This document shows, in pieces, positions 45,714 to 57,329 of a stretch of DNA of 64,000 nt; positions within the stretch are counted from its first letter, which is position 1, and each line of letters begins with the position of its first letter. The notes under the pieces were generated by a model, which had not been told where the DNA came from, made no database searches, and saw nothing but the letters and a program-made list of their open reading frames with translations. Both the position numbers and the translations under genes were made by a program. The stretch is from NCBI GenBank assembly GCA_018398805.1, contig JAGFBZ010002028.1, forward strand, positions 613,501 through 677,500, given 5' to 3'. Source of the DNA: Hirundichthys speculiger (Eukaryota > Chordata > Actinopteri > Beloniformes > Exocoetidae).

Positions 45714-47050
45714 TACCGACTTTGGTGATAGTGAACCAGTCAAGCAGCATCTCTGCTGTATATTTCTAGCATCTGCTTGTTAGTAAAAGCTGATGTAATG
45801 CTTGCATTACAAAGGTTAATCATGTCAATAAGCCCTATTCTTCTCCTCTATGTTTTGTTGTTTATTGATGTGCAGGTTCAGCTCACTGTATGACAAAGTT
45901 AGGCTTGCTCAAAGGCTACTGGCAGATACCCTCAAGACAGACATCACCGGTATCGCCACCTTTGTTACACTCAACAACATCCCTCAGTGCCATAGACTGT
46001 ATAAAAGGAACTGGACAAATCCACTGTGACATCACCCACATAGGTTTTCTGTAAAGTGCTTTTGAAGCCCTATGTTCTAAGCTCTGAACAACCATATTGG
46101 TTTCAAACCCGTTTGAAATGAGTGCTGTTGGAGGTGAAACAAGGCCTGTCAGAGCTCCAACTAAGCTCCACTGGGACCCTCATCTTAGCTGACGCTGGGC
46201 TAACTGAACCTAGGCTAAGCCCTGGTGTATATTCCAGCAAATTTAGCATGAGATTCCATTCGACGACCTGCAATTTTCCCCGCTTGTGCACTGGTGACGG
46301 TTTTGAAATCCAGATATACGTAATGCACTTGCAAACATGTTTGATGTGGAAAACATTGTCTGCTCTGGCTAACAGTGAAGCTTACTCACATGATGCTGTG
46401 TCATCGAAAGATGAGAATTACATGAAAACCCGACTTTTTCAGCATTTTAAAAAGGGCCTCACTAATCTTGAGCCTCAGTAGGTATGAGTTTGCAAGACAA
46501 CAACTGCATGTTTTGGCAATCACATATCTTGGCATGGATGGAAGTGTTCTGGCCCAGAACACTTCAACAGGTGTCGAAGTGTCCTTGGCTTACTCTACAC
46601 CACTAATCCACAGCTGCCCCAGATGTCAGATGTTATTACACAGCTTTGTGCTGAAACTGTGACAGGAAAGTTGCAGAAGACTCTTTGACTCTGAGTACAG
46701 TTTAGTTTGGAGTCCACAGCCCAGAGACTATTCTCCTTAGTCCTTTTAGTTTAAGCAGCTCACCAGCTCTTGTTGCCTACTTTGTTGTTTAAACGCGAGG
46801 TTGAATGCTCGTGGTATAGGTGCTGGAGCTGATGCACTACATGCATTGACCCGGTCCACTATTTGTCTGAAATGTTCTCATGGCATCAGCTCTGGTCCTG
46901 TTGTGGGCATTTGAGTTCTTTGTCAGGTTCCTCTCTGCAGTCTATCACTGTTTACATTGAACATAATTCTTTGGTGTTTCTCCATTGCTTTTACAATGGC
47001 AACCAAAGATCAATTATTGGGCTCAAAATTAACTTCATATTCACATAATG
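45120..47050 (+). mobile_element. Decayed Ty3/gypsy pol with integrase before RT (Gmr1-like order)
   Basis: Pieces colinear on the plus strand: (1) integrase C-terminal core with VGFSSAELVFDH near 45180-45220; (2) the GPY/F-type module FQPGDSVPTFLPIRGSAKFS, GPYVV, CHVNMLQSY at 45341-45530 in a second frame; (3) a linker with DDDLTKQDEG at 45593-45625; (4) reverse transcriptase MTKLGLLKGYWQIPS at 45890-45934; (5) an RT thumb-like ITYLG preceded by RYEFARQQ at about 46480-46540; (6) a GIGAGAD-like start of RNase H near 46815; (7) RNase H VYIEHNSLVFLHCFYNGNQR at 46947-47010. Several frameshifts and stops separate them, and LTRs were not found. Integrase upstream of RT is the order known for Gmr1-like deuterostome elements. 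It is antisense to the receptor gene. Confidence 0.82.
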
Positions 47051-47640
47051 TTGTTTTTATCTCACCCAAACACCACACCGCATTGTCATGTGACAATGAT
47101 CAGTGCTGTCAGTGGTCAGTAGCAGTCTTGGCAGAGCATCGTGTTTCCATCACAACTGGCATTAAGCGAAGAGCTGAAAACCGTGGTAACACAACAATTA
47201 CAAGTTGTTGCGTTCGACAGCTAGTACCAGTACTGGGTCTGATAGAGGTGGTCTTTGCTGTTGTTGAACTCCATATTTGTGCACACCAGAGTGTGATTGC
47301 TGTGTTCACACTGATCCAAGTGAACCACACTCATAACCAAAACTCAAAAACACAGAATATGGCGCTCTCTGCTTCCGGTCAAATGTAACAAATGTCTTGG
47401 TTGTATATACGCCAGCTACATTTCTGACTGAACCAGGGAATTGTTGTTTTTTTGTCAATTAGAAATTAGATAACAGTAAAACCTCTGAAAAACCCCTTTC
47501 ATCCCCTTTCTATTGCAGTTTAATGCAGTTTCATACAGGCTCGTTAAACATGACAAATGTGTTTCTGTCGCCACTAGAAGTCCAATAATTCTGAACAAGA
47601 AGCTTTAGGCAGTTTAGATTGGATTTAAGAGGGATCTCAC

Positions 47641-47768
47641 CGGTGGTCTCTTTGTTCTGGTTCAGCTCAAACTGAATGCCTCGGTAAAGCTCTCTGGAGA
47701 TCAGACCATAGGCTATAATCATCACCACTCCTGGGACGAAGAACAGAGTGAACAGCAGCAACACGTAC
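47641..47768 (-). CDS. cckbr: Cholecystokinin/gastrin receptor type B, exon 4
   Basis: A 128-bp exon with acceptor TTTTCAG at 47775-47769 and donor GTGAGA from 47640. It begins with one base (G) that completes the Trp codon of exon 3, giving QTW-YVLLLFTLFFVPG. It encodes TM5 (VLLLFTLFFVPGVVMIIAYG), then LISRELYRGIQFELNQNKET at the start of intracellular loop 3, and ends one base into a Gly codon completed by exon 5. LISRELY is the family hallmark after TM5. Phases 2/1 at the two ends agree with both neighbours. Confidence 0.95.
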
Positions 47769-48533
47769 CTGAAAAGGAGACAAAGTAAAATCAATGAAGT
47801 CTTGACACCCTTAAAGCTGAAAAAGCCCTCAAAGCTGAAAAACTTTGGCTGAACTCTTTGTTGTTGTTGTTTTCCTGTACACCTTTATGTGCTGGAGGCC
47901 ATAAAGACGGGTGGCCGCTCCTAACATCCTTCTTTACCCTGGTGCTATTTGACAAAAGACAGCATGGCGCTCTCTCTGCAGCTTCTTCCTGCCGGCTCTC
48001 CAGCATCCTGGGGCACTTGCTTCCATCTCATCTTGAAACACTTATTTACCACTCAGGGTGTTCCTGCTGATGCAGTGTTTTTCTGTGTCGACATATTTCA
48101 TTTGTCGCTGCCAGCGTTACTACTAGACATTTACAAAGCAGTTAGAGCGGTTTTCTTTCTGTTGTTTGCGGAGACCAGGCTGCTCTTTCATACGCCGCAC
48201 AGGGATGAGCTCTGCTTCTGAAATGAGACACGAGGGAATGAGCAGCCTGAAAGTGTCCAACCTGATGCGTTTAGTTACACATGAGGTTTAGAAGACGGAC
48301 TGCAAAAAAAGACAAAACCCTACAGACCCAGGTACTTCCCACTGATCGCTTCCAACACCACGATGCATGAACGGCGGGAAAACATTCAGTCCATTTTTAC
48401 AATACTGTTGAGATCGCTGAAAAATAACTGAGAATAATTGAGAGAAGTAATGTTTACCCTAAGTTAATGTGTTACCATCATGAAATAAAAGCAGTTTATG
48501 TATATAGTCTTGTGTTATCCAGGAGTATAACTT

Positions 48534-48568
48534 AATTAAAAGGCAACCACATTGTTGCCTTTTTAATT
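48534..48568. repeat. Short inverted repeat
   Basis: AATTAAAAGGCAAC and, after CACATT, GTTGCCTTTTTAATT form a 14/15-base hairpin with one bulged T. A second CACATTGTTGCC follows at about 48570-48581, a local direct repeat. Confidence 0.8.
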
Positions 48569-48711
48569 CACATTGTTGCCCTGAGAGGCAAGTATTCTTC
48601 CTTTCTGAATTTCTTTAACGGTTTTACCCTGTTGTTGAAATCATCCAACAGTACCTGGTCAAAGGTGACAAAGTAGTCGGACGCCGTCAACACTGCTGAA
48701 CTTGAGCTTTG

Positions 48712-48745
<34 letters not shown>

Positions 48746-48759
48746 ATGTGTGTGTGTGT
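48712..48759 (+). repeat. (TG)n microsatellite
   Basis: About 24 dinucleotide units with interruptions (CG and TA) near 48741-48747. Confidence 0.95.
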
Positions 48760-49436
48760 CACTTCCTTTATGTGAAGAACAGAGTTGAGAATGTACATTA
48801 AGCCACAGGTTTCTGAGATCATACCCATGAGGGACTCCGTCCAACCCCAGTTAAAGGATGTGAGAAATATTGGCTTCAATATCATTTGACGGAATATTAG
48901 ATTGTTTTTTGAAGCGTTGTCTGATTTAAGCGATCATTCGTACCCACTATCGGCGAAAAAGCAGAGAAAGTTAACTATTATTCTTTATTCTTTGGACAAA
49001 CGCATATCGCTTACGGTACGATGTCACAAATCAGCACCTATGAAACTTTACAATGTTGATTTTTTTATCTGGGACAGCCCAAAATCGTGCAGAGCCTAAG
49101 CAGCTCAAGAAATTAATGACGGAATAGAAAAGAAGAGAGCAACTGAGAAGGAAACCAAACAAATCTGATGCTAATCTTGGACTGGAAGGCCCTAGAACAG
49201 AGGACGGGGATATATTTTAAAAAAAAAAAAGAAAAGTTACCTTACATTCATGATTAAATCTCCCCCTGTTTCAGATGTTGCTACTTAAATGAAGAGTAAT
49301 GTTATTGATACACATTCCGTTAATACTTGTGATTAGTTAAATATTTCTGTAGTCCAATCACAGAACAAAGACACTGATTTGTGAGAAAAATTGTAAGAAA
49401 ATGTGGTCACGAAGAATTTTAGGTTTCTAAAAGAAC

Positions 49437-50131
49437 TAGGGCTGGGCAACATAACGCGTTATTATCACATTAACTCATTAATTTATAAAAGTCGAGATTT
49501 TTTTTATCGCACGTTATCGCATGTTGTTCACATGCATTTGTTTTTAAAAGTCTGTTTCTGGCTGCTGCAGAACCGGAAGATAATTGACAGAAAAACATGT
49601 GGAAAAACTAAAACAGACATGGAGATGGTAAAGTTACTGAACTTTTACATGGACATTTTTATTTTAAAGTTCTCCCAGACGGCTGATTCAATAGAAATAA
49701 GTTTATTTGTAACAACTGCCAAGTTGAACTCCCCGTTAAAAGTTTCTGCTGTTACCTCAGAAATGACCTGTTTTAATGTTCTGATTGTGGCTCAGGATTT
49801 TGTTGGTCGAACTTTTTTTTATTTTTTATAAAAACAGGATGACATTAATGCCCTGACAGTGGTAATAAGCTTTATTTAATGTTACATTTTTAAAGATGAG
49901 ATTTACACTAAATATGTGTTACTGACAAGTGCTGATGTTAAAAGTGTTTGAACAACAAATGTTATGACACTTTAGTTCATATGGAAGCAGAACATTCAAA
50001 TAAAAGTGACTATTTACAGTACTTTTGAATTAATTATTTGATTTTACGTATAAAATGTGATTAATCGTGATTAATCAGGAAAATCATGCGAATTAATCGC
50101 GATTAAAAATGTTAATCGTTTACCAGCCCTA
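49437..50131 (+). mobile_element. 695-bp hAT element with BED-finger remnant
   Basis: The left end TAGGGCTGGGCAACATAACG and the right end, on the minus strand, TAGGGCTGGTAAACGATTAAC are imperfect inverted repeats sharing TAGGGCTGG, with ATTAATCG/AACGCG-rich sub-terminal sequence. The flanking 8-mers do not match exactly, so the target duplication has decayed or the ends are off by a few bases. Related to the element at 1-273. Confidence 0.75.
49612..49780 (+). pseudogene. hAT transposase N-terminal remnant
   Basis: MEMVKLLNFYMDIFI opens the reading. After a shift the next frame gives YFKVLPDG, a stop, then NRNKFICNNCQVELPVKS, a BED-type finger start with C-x2-C. Compare FKVLPDGSVDKKKVICINC at the window start. 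The rest of the transposase is deleted. Confidence 0.7.
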
Positions 50132-50456
50132 AAAAACATTATGAAGGTGAAAATTTGAAATTTCACTTCTTTTTAACTATGCTCACTTTTTTTTGCACTT
50201 AAGTTGGAGATGTAAGTTGAGTTTACGGCACATCGTCTATGAAATCCAACCAACCTCATCAATTAAGCAACATGCAGGCTTTACTCAGTATCAATCATGT
50301 GTTTGCCTTTTTCTGCAGACAAACCAATATTTATGAGAAGAAACCGCAGTGAAAGCATCTACATTTCAACCATTCTTCAGACATGTATTTTTAAAGGAGT
50401 TTGAGCCTGATATGGTCAAGTCAACATAATTGAGCAGAAAAACAAAGCAGTCTTTT
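50132..50456. other. Intronic stretch, nothing recognised
   Basis: AT-rich intron sequence. Confidence 0.5.
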
Positions 50457-50700
50457 TCACACTCCTTGCTTCTTAAAATCATTGTAATTTTCTCTCGTTC
50501 TGCTTCTCATCTTTATTTTTTTAAACACAGCTTGTCTTATCACCGATGCTTCACACTCAGCTGCAGACAGTTCCAGTGAGAGCTGGAGATCAAAGCTTGA
50601 TGATGCCAGCAGGACAACGTCATCTGCAAAAAGCAGAAATGGAATCCAGAGGCTGACAAACTGGACCCCTTTCATCCCTTTGGCTGTGCTGAAAACTTCT
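50457..50700 (-). pseudogene. LINE reverse transcriptase fragment (FADD box)
   Basis: The minus strand reads KGMKGVQFVSLWIPFLLFAD, with FADDVVLLASSS (catalytic (Y/F)xDD motif C of reverse transcriptase) and SLELSAAECEA. This is the palm segment of a fish LINE RT (R(I/L)xSLLFADDVVLLASS...FAAECEAAGM in the family). Upstream, 50700-50880 shows only frame-shifted hints. It is truncated on both sides and non-functional. Confidence 0.8.
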
Positions 50701-50989
50701 GTCCGTAAACGATATGAACAGAACCGGATACCACGGGCACGAGATCAGTGACCTGACAGTCACATCTGGAACGAACCCAACTCACTGCCAGCGATGCTCC
50801 ATTTCCCCTTGGAGCACCACCCACAAAATACCAGGTTGAACACAGCTGGATGACTCCTCCAAGTCCACTAACTGTAAACCTTATTTAATTGTGGTGCTTG
50901 AATATCTGAAGCTGTGCATAATGGACATGTGGAAGGATAGCTGCTCTGGCTGTGCTGGAAGACTTTGCCAATGCAATTTTAAAAAGAGT

Positions 50990-51310
50990 AAGGCCCCGGA
51001 TTTTACACCTCCCGCTAGCTGCTACCCGCAAATTGCGGATTTAGGAACCTCCACTAACCGCTATGCAATCTTCCGCTTCCCTAAAGCCGCCACCTGAGTT
51101 GCCGACTCCCTTACTCACATTGTAGGCACGGCAATAGGCGTGTCCATTGCCCTAACCACTCCCATGCATAATATATGCATAATATAGCAGTTAGCCCAGG
51201 TAAGATAGCGGGTTTAGGGAGGTGGAAGATTGCGTTCTTTGCGGGGGAACGCCCCTCCCGCTACCCGCTATCCCTTAATAGCAGCTTTAGGAGGTTGGGT
51301 GGAGGATCCA
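50990..51310. repeat. GC-rich imperfect inverted repeat (fold-back)
   Basis: GCAATCTTCCGCTTCCCTAA at 51065-51084 pairs with TTTAGGGAGGTGGAAGATTGC at 51213-51233 (19 of 21). Outside these, CCTCCCGCTAGCTGCTACCC (about 51008) and CCTCCCGCTACCCGCTATCC (about 51256) repeat in direct orientation. The centre has ATGCATAATATATGCATAAT. The segment is markedly GC-richer than surrounding intron. I cannot name the family. Confidence 0.65.
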
Positions 51311-51394
51311 GAACAGACCAGTTCTCTCCACGCACGCTCTCCTTCTTCCCACGCACACACAGCTGTTCTCAAATGAGTCATTTCACTAATTAGT

Positions 51395-51545
51395 TGGGTC
51401 ACCTGGTGGCACAGGGGTCAGGGCAGACGGCCCATATACAGGGACTCTAGTCCCAAACCACAGCAGTCACGGGTTCGACTCCTGACCCTTCGGTGCATGT
51501 CCTCCCCGTTCTCTCTCTGGCCCCCTTCACTGTCAATAAAGGCCA
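51395..51545 (+). repeat. tRNA-derived SINE
   Basis: A-box-like TGGTGGCACAGGGGTCAGGG, B-box ACGGGTTCGACTCC (about 51468-51481), then GGTGCATGTCCTCCCC, CTCTCTCTGGCCCC and CACTGTCAATAAAGGCC. This is the standard structure of a fish tRNA-SINE with its CAATAAAGGC tail. It is the best preserved SINE in the window. Confidence 0.8.
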
Positions 51546-53137
51546 TTGGTCACAAAACATAATAATTAGTTAAGTATTACTTCTCAGTAAAAAAGTACCT
51601 TTTTAATTAAACATCCACACTCCATCTGTGCACCTGTTTCCCTTCTGGCCACCAGTTCCAGCCAGTATACCCCTCAGGCTGCACCTAAAGTTGGGTTGTT
51701 GGTTCTGATGCCACCATTGCTTGAGCTGATACACGTTTTGTTTTTTTTGCATTTGTTTGTAATTGAAATCTTTATTTCAACCTGTTAGTCCTTTTCCCTG
51801 AACTTACACATAGGGACGTGTTTGAGATTTACAACCAAAGATGAATTCAATTCAATTCAATTTAATTTTATTTATATAGCGTCTGTTACAATGACAATTG
51901 TCTCTAGGCGCTTTACAGAGACCCCGGAGCTGGGAGGTGAATCACCGTTTCACTTAACTGATGGCTGCGTCAGTTTCACGTTCCCTAAAATTGCAGCTTC
52001 TTCATCTCTCGTGCTTCCATGGCCGTGCCGATTTACTGATGGTGGAAATGGTGGTTTATATGCAAATGGTTCATTAGGCGAATGTTTACATCTGATTATG
52101 ACCCTGAAGCTAAATTTGAAGTCTGGTTTGTATGTACACAGGTTCATAATGACTGAGACATAAAAGAGAAAGCATATGTTTGAATGTTTGTTTTTGTTCA
52201 AGAAAACCTTCCTCTGACGCTAAATAAGCCCCAAGCCACTGCATAAGTCATTATGTAAATGTTAAATGGACTGAATTTACCATCCTGATGACAGCAAGTG
52301 TATCTAGACAACCTATCTAGCTTTTAACATGTTTTTTTTTCAACTACTGAGGATATTTTTAATGCGTAAGAGACTGTAAAAGTGTGTTTCATGTAAAACA
52401 TCTGCTGGTTGGCCCTGCACAAATAAGATAAAGAAAGTGGCCAAAACGCCACTTTGATCATTATAAATCGCATCTGCAGCCAGATCTCGCTTTTGATTTG
52501 TCGTAATGAAAGAATGCTCCTTTAACAAAGGGTGCCGGCGGTACACTTCACTCAGGACATAAAAGCAGCGACGGAGAGGAAGAGACTGTCTTTCATTTGC
52601 TCTGATATTCTAATGTCTTCCTGTCTGAACCGCGAACAGACCCTCGCTTTAAACGAGGAGGGATCCTTGTTTGAAGAAAGGACTTCAAAGTGGCTGATCA
52701 GCTGGCCGTCTGATAGAGCAGAAAATCTTTGAGACAAAAGCTCTGTGAAACAAACGTGCGTGAGTGTGGATGCAGCATTAATAACCATCTCTACTGGATG
52801 TCCGTGCTATTTTTTAATTAAAACAGAAATCCAGGTTGTTGTAGGTGAAGAAGAAACAAAATATGAACAGATCAAAGCACCTTAAAGTTACTCGATTACC
52901 AACAAGGTACAGTGTGCTTTGGCTTTTGTTATTCATTAAAATTACTTCTACAAGTGAAGTTTTAAAGGGGTACAATGATTTTATCCTTTCAAAATTCAGA
53001 TTGAAGAGATGGGGCTTTTGTTTGCTGTATTAGTAGAGCTACTGCTTCTGCTGACACAGCGGCATCACGTCAGTTCAGCTCTGTCAGCATCATGAGCGGC
53101 ATTAGCAGTGAAACTTCAACCGGCGAATCCTTCGTAC
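51546..53137. other. Intronic stretch with a short dispersed repeat
   Basis: Holds the repeat at 51838-51925. Small frames (52332-52788) have no domain. Confidence 0.5.
51838..51925 (+). repeat. Common fish interspersed repeat (ATTCAATTCAATT...TATTTATATAGCG)
   Basis: AATTCAATTCAATTCAATTT, TTTATTTATATAGCG, then TCTCTAGGCGCTTTACAGAG is a sequence I recognise as very abundant in percomorph fish. It is one end of an interspersed element. Confidence 0.65.
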
Positions 53138-53780
53138 CACATGTGTCAAACACAAGGCCCGCGGGCCAAATGTGGCCTGTCACGTCATTTTATGTGGCCC
53201 TCAAGACCTTGGACATTATTGGCTTAAATTTTAAACCAATATTTTAAAACTTAAAATAAGCTTACACCGCTTTAAAGCACATTGACAATAAACTACATCT
53301 CCCATCATGCATTTTGTCATTACCCACAACAATAACGGCAGCTATGAGCAAGACGATTTTTCAGAAGTGATGGACTTAAAAAAAAACTTTTACTAACTAA
53401 TCCCCAACATGTCCAAGAAAAGAAAAATTGATGCACAAAAGTATAACTTTTGTGTAATGTGTGTCAGTCGTGAAAGAGCATAATCTACTTTGGCATTTTG
53501 ACATCAAACACAGAGCTAGGTATGCTAAATTTAGCCTGCAAGAAAAACAAAGAACCGCTTCCGCTTCTGAAACCAAGTGAATAGATACTCTCAGTGATGT
53601 TTACCACAAACCCCGAGTTTAATATAATAATGACTTAAATATTTGAAACTTGAATACATAATAAATACAGAAACCATTATCTAACATTTATAATAAGGTG
53701 TAGGTTTAATTTATTTTGATTTACATTGCATTTTGTTACATTCATGCTGTCTATCTGGCCCTTTGAGGGCCAGATTAATG
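53138..53780 (-). mobile_element. Charlie-like hAT element, truncated, inverted relative to 39260-39868
   Basis: Begins CACATGTGTCAAACACAAGG followed by CCCGCGGGCC, the reverse of the right end of the element at 39260-39868, and continues through shared GGCCA, GCTTTAAAGC and AATGCATTTTGT segments to GGCCCTTTGAGGGCCAGAT, where the CAGGG end should follow but is missing. On its plus strand ATGTCCAAGAAAAGAAAAAT at 53409 begins a MSKKRKIDAQKY reading, the start of a hAT transposase, soon broken. Confidence 0.75.
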
Positions 53781-55950
53781 AGACAATATAAGACAATATT
53801 AATGATAAATGTTACTACAGAAGCAATGTAGTAAAGAAAAGCGGCCCAAAATCCCTTCAAAGGGACGTGAGAAACTCGGTAAAAAATTATTACTTTTAAG
53901 ATTGTAAAACCTTCGATTTTTTATATGACTATATATTCATACACGAATAATGAAAACCATTGCTTTTTTAATAATGACTAAAGAACATCAGTAGTTATTT
54001 ATGACCTGGTGTTGAGGAAGGGGAGGCTCATTAAATTTCTTTTAGCTTTTACCTGTGTTATGTTTGATTACACCGGGGTACGTTCAGTTAAAAAATCAGA
54101 GATGAATAAAAATTCAAATTCCAACACAGTCTTGTAAAACATAAAGGAAAAGCTGTGATGCAGATCAGATTTTCATTTAGCTGGGTTATGTGATGCAGGA
54201 TGATTGTATCTCATTAACATCTGTAATTAGACCAGGATTGGACATTGGATTATAAAGTACTGGTTTGGGAAACATTGACAAAAGCTCCCCGTGGATCATG
54301 TCTGTAGGTTTTTAGTCGGATGCATTTCTTGCACATTACTTGTGCCTCTTGATGGCTAAATAACTTTTACCTTTTATTTCAAAGTCTCAACATTTGTTGA
54401 GGGGATACTGAAAGTAATAAACCATTGAATTAAAAATGCCTTGTGATTCAGTTGTAAATTCTTTTTACAGTATATTTTAAAAGCTCTGTAGACTAAACTC
54501 TAGTCTCTATTGACCATGAATATACAAGGATACAAGGATTGTAATTCTAATTTTCATTCATTTACTCTCGACAAAGTTGTTTCATTAACCCTTCTGTTTG
54601 GAAACATGCCTCAGTTATTACTCCATTAGAAATGATTTTCATCTTGAAAGAGGTGAAGAAGGTTTCATCTTCTGATGTGCTTTAAAAAAAAAAAAAAAAA
54701 CGGTCATGATGTACAGTGAATTAATTTCTGAAAGATACTCGTAGCCAGTTACACAGAAACTCTTGACGCATCGGCTCCTCCTTCACTTCCTCCTCGCCGA
54801 GCAGACTAATTAAGTCAGCGGCTGCCTCGTCTTTTCTGGTGAAGCTCAAAAGTTTGATCGACAGCCAGAAAAGGAAAAGAATTTTGTGCTGAGCTCTCAC
54901 CTCAAAAAGCTGTCAAACAGACAGCCGTACATATTTTCTGCTTCATTTTAATTGTGCCATCCTACATTAGCCATAGTTGTTTATGAATCTATGACGACCT
55001 TTGAGGAGCACCGACGTGCCCCAGGAAGCTCTAACATGGTGTCCTGAAATGCATATGTGTCTGCTCAAGAACCTTAGAAGTAAATGAACGGATGGACGGA
55101 TTTCCTCTCACAGATTAATCCAGACTGCAGCAGCAGCGCGTTTCTCTCCTGACCTTTTGAATAATCTTTGCTCTTCCTCTCATCTCAGTGAAAAGTCAGG
55201 AGCAGAGAATAATTGTGTTAATTTAAACTGACAGTGCAACGGTAATACAGAGGGCGGACATATTATCTGGTCTTTCTTTCTAATGATATAGTTTCTACCT
55301 TCTTTCCCAGTTTCATTTTTGATGTGACCCTTGCTGCGATAGAAAAGTTTATCATTCTCATTCTTCCTCTAATTAATCCTCAGTAGGTGTAGCCTGCTCA
55401 CCTTTATCGACTCATAAAACTTTCACCCAAGGACTAATTTTTTTTCAGGCTCCGCCACTAGAACGACCTTTACAGCTTTTGTCCACAGTCTCTCCATTTT
55501 TACTGATTGTTTGTAAAACTTTTTATGCCTTTCATACTTCTTCTTGGCTTGACAGTAAGATTTGGTTCCATGATGAAACGAGTGCATCTGTTTTGGCACT
55601 TCTCACTTGTAAAATAGCAGCTTGTTGTCTTTGTGACAATCAATTAATGCTTTTAAGACAGGACTTGATGGTACAAACACATTTTTTGAGCAAACTATTT
55701 TTATGTTGCCCCATTAGCAAGCTAACAAACATGCTAGCTAATAGCTAACATTAGTGAACCGACAGCTAGCTAACAAGGATACAAAGACTATTTTTTTTCT
55801 CTACAATACAGTTGCCAGTGTTTATTTTCTTGTGTTGTGTTTTTGACCTTGGGTTTGTTGTTTGTTTTGTTGAGTTTTTTTGGATTTTCCTGTTTTGTGT
55901 TAAGCTCATTCGTTTGACTTCCTGTTTTATTTTGAAAGTGTGAATCCTCG
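53781..55950. other. Intronic stretch, nothing recognised
   Basis: AT-rich intron with a poly-A run at about 54684-54700. The 89-codon frame at 55479-55748 has no domain. Confidence 0.5.
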
Positions 55951-55958
55951 TGTGCTAG

Positions 55959-57321
55959 CAGTGTTGCCAAATTGGGCGGTTTTCTGCCCAATTGGGCTAC
56001 TTTTGATTACAGCTGGCGGGGAAAAAATGCATTAGGCGGGTATACACAATTTGGGTTGCTTTTACCAACATCTGGCGGTTTTTTTAATATAGTGAAAACA
56101 GCACAACAAACTGTTATTCTATGGTTTAAAAACAGTACATTCCGAAATTAGTATACTTCGCTCACTTGTATTGTGGTCATCCAATTTAAAAAATATTTAA
56201 TCGCAGTGAGTTATTGAGTCGCTGTAACAACGCGCTATCATGACGTCACCTCAACAAACCTTAAGCCGGGCATACACTGTGCGATATTTTAAATCGTTTG
56301 ATTCAGCCCTATCTCAAACGTTCAAAAGTTCGCAGCCCACGAGTAATGCTCTCACACTGTACGGCCCGATGCTCTGATGCGACTTGACTGCTTACACTAT
56401 ACGTTCAGAATAGGTGCGTTCGAGATGAACGCAGGTGCGTTCGAGATGAGCCAGGCCTGCGCAGAATCGATCACCGGCGGTCGGCGCACAATGCATGCCG
56501 GTTATTTTAACTTCAATCAGCGATCGAGGACACTTTATCTAAGAACGTGGTCTGTAAACTACATACAGGTGATCTAACAGGAAGTAAGTGTCTCCTCCTG
56601 TATGCTGGAAACTGTCCGACGTGACTGCAGCTTTTTGTCTCCACCTCCTGCTGCGGCCGCCTGATCTCGTCTACTCGCCAGGCGGGCCGCAGTTCATCTC
56701 AAACGCACCTACTGCTTCTACTGTGCGATACCTTCACGAGGAGCGACCAGGATTTCAAACAAGTTTGATTTCCTTGCGACCACACGACTTGTGATCGGGA
56801 GCTCGTCGGGAGGTGTTGATCTCTCGTCGTTACCCCACGTATACTGCACGAAGCACGACCCATGATAGAATCCAAAAAATACTCGCACGCCTGGAAAATC
56901 GGCTCAAAACGAGCCGACAGTCGCACAGTGTATGCCCGGCTTTAGTGCGCCGATGCAGACGTCTGAGGCAGAAGCCGCTCTCTCTAAACTCAAAGTGGTA
57001 GGCTATTCTGTTGGCAAAATAAGTAGGTTATCATGCCGAAGTGGAGAAAATATAAGAAATGGTGTTTACGTGGTTGATGTTACTGCTGCTGTGTTAACTT
57101 GGGCCTGGCACTGGGATATATGTGCATTTTTGCACATTTTCTGTGACATGCACTATTATAAGATACAACTATTAATTTAGGTAAATGCATTTAAATCCAC
57201 GTTTATTCAAATATGAAATGTTTTCCTATGAAAACACGTATTGGGCGGTTTTTTCCTGAAGTCGGCGGGTTTTGGAACGCGATTGGGCGGAAATGGCTGA
57301 ACCAAATCTGGCAACACACTG
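55959..57321 (+). mobile_element. hAT element interrupted by a Harbinger MITE
   Basis: The left end is CAGTGTTGCCAAATTGGGCG. The right end, on the minus strand, is CAGTGTGTTGCCAGATTTGG. The exact 8-bp TGTGCTAG flanks both (55951-55958 and 57322-57329). Both arms are rich in TTGGGCGG/CGGCGGGTTTT motifs. In the right arm ATGCCGAAGTGGAGAAAATA at 57033 opens MPKWRKYKKW, the start of a known type of fish hAT transposase, which is then deleted. Without the 678-bp insertion and its 3-bp duplication the element is about 0.68 kb. Confidence 0.87.
56264..56941. mobile_element. 678-bp PIF/Harbinger-like MITE nested in the hAT element
   Basis: Perfect 21-bp terminal inverted repeats start AGCCGGGCATACACTGTG at the left and at the right on the minus strand. 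TTA flanks both (56261-56263 and 56942-56944), the 3-bp target of PIF/Harbinger. The interior is GC-rich with no transposase. Since it sits inside the hAT element it is the younger insertion. Confidence 0.88.
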
Positions 57322-57329
57322 TGTGCTAG

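Larger units (their letters stand above)
47769..49436 (-). other. cckbr intron 3, 3' part
   Basis: Intron 3 runs 59374-47769 (11.6 kb). This segment carries a TG microsatellite and a short hairpin, with no other exon recognised. Confidence 0.75.
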
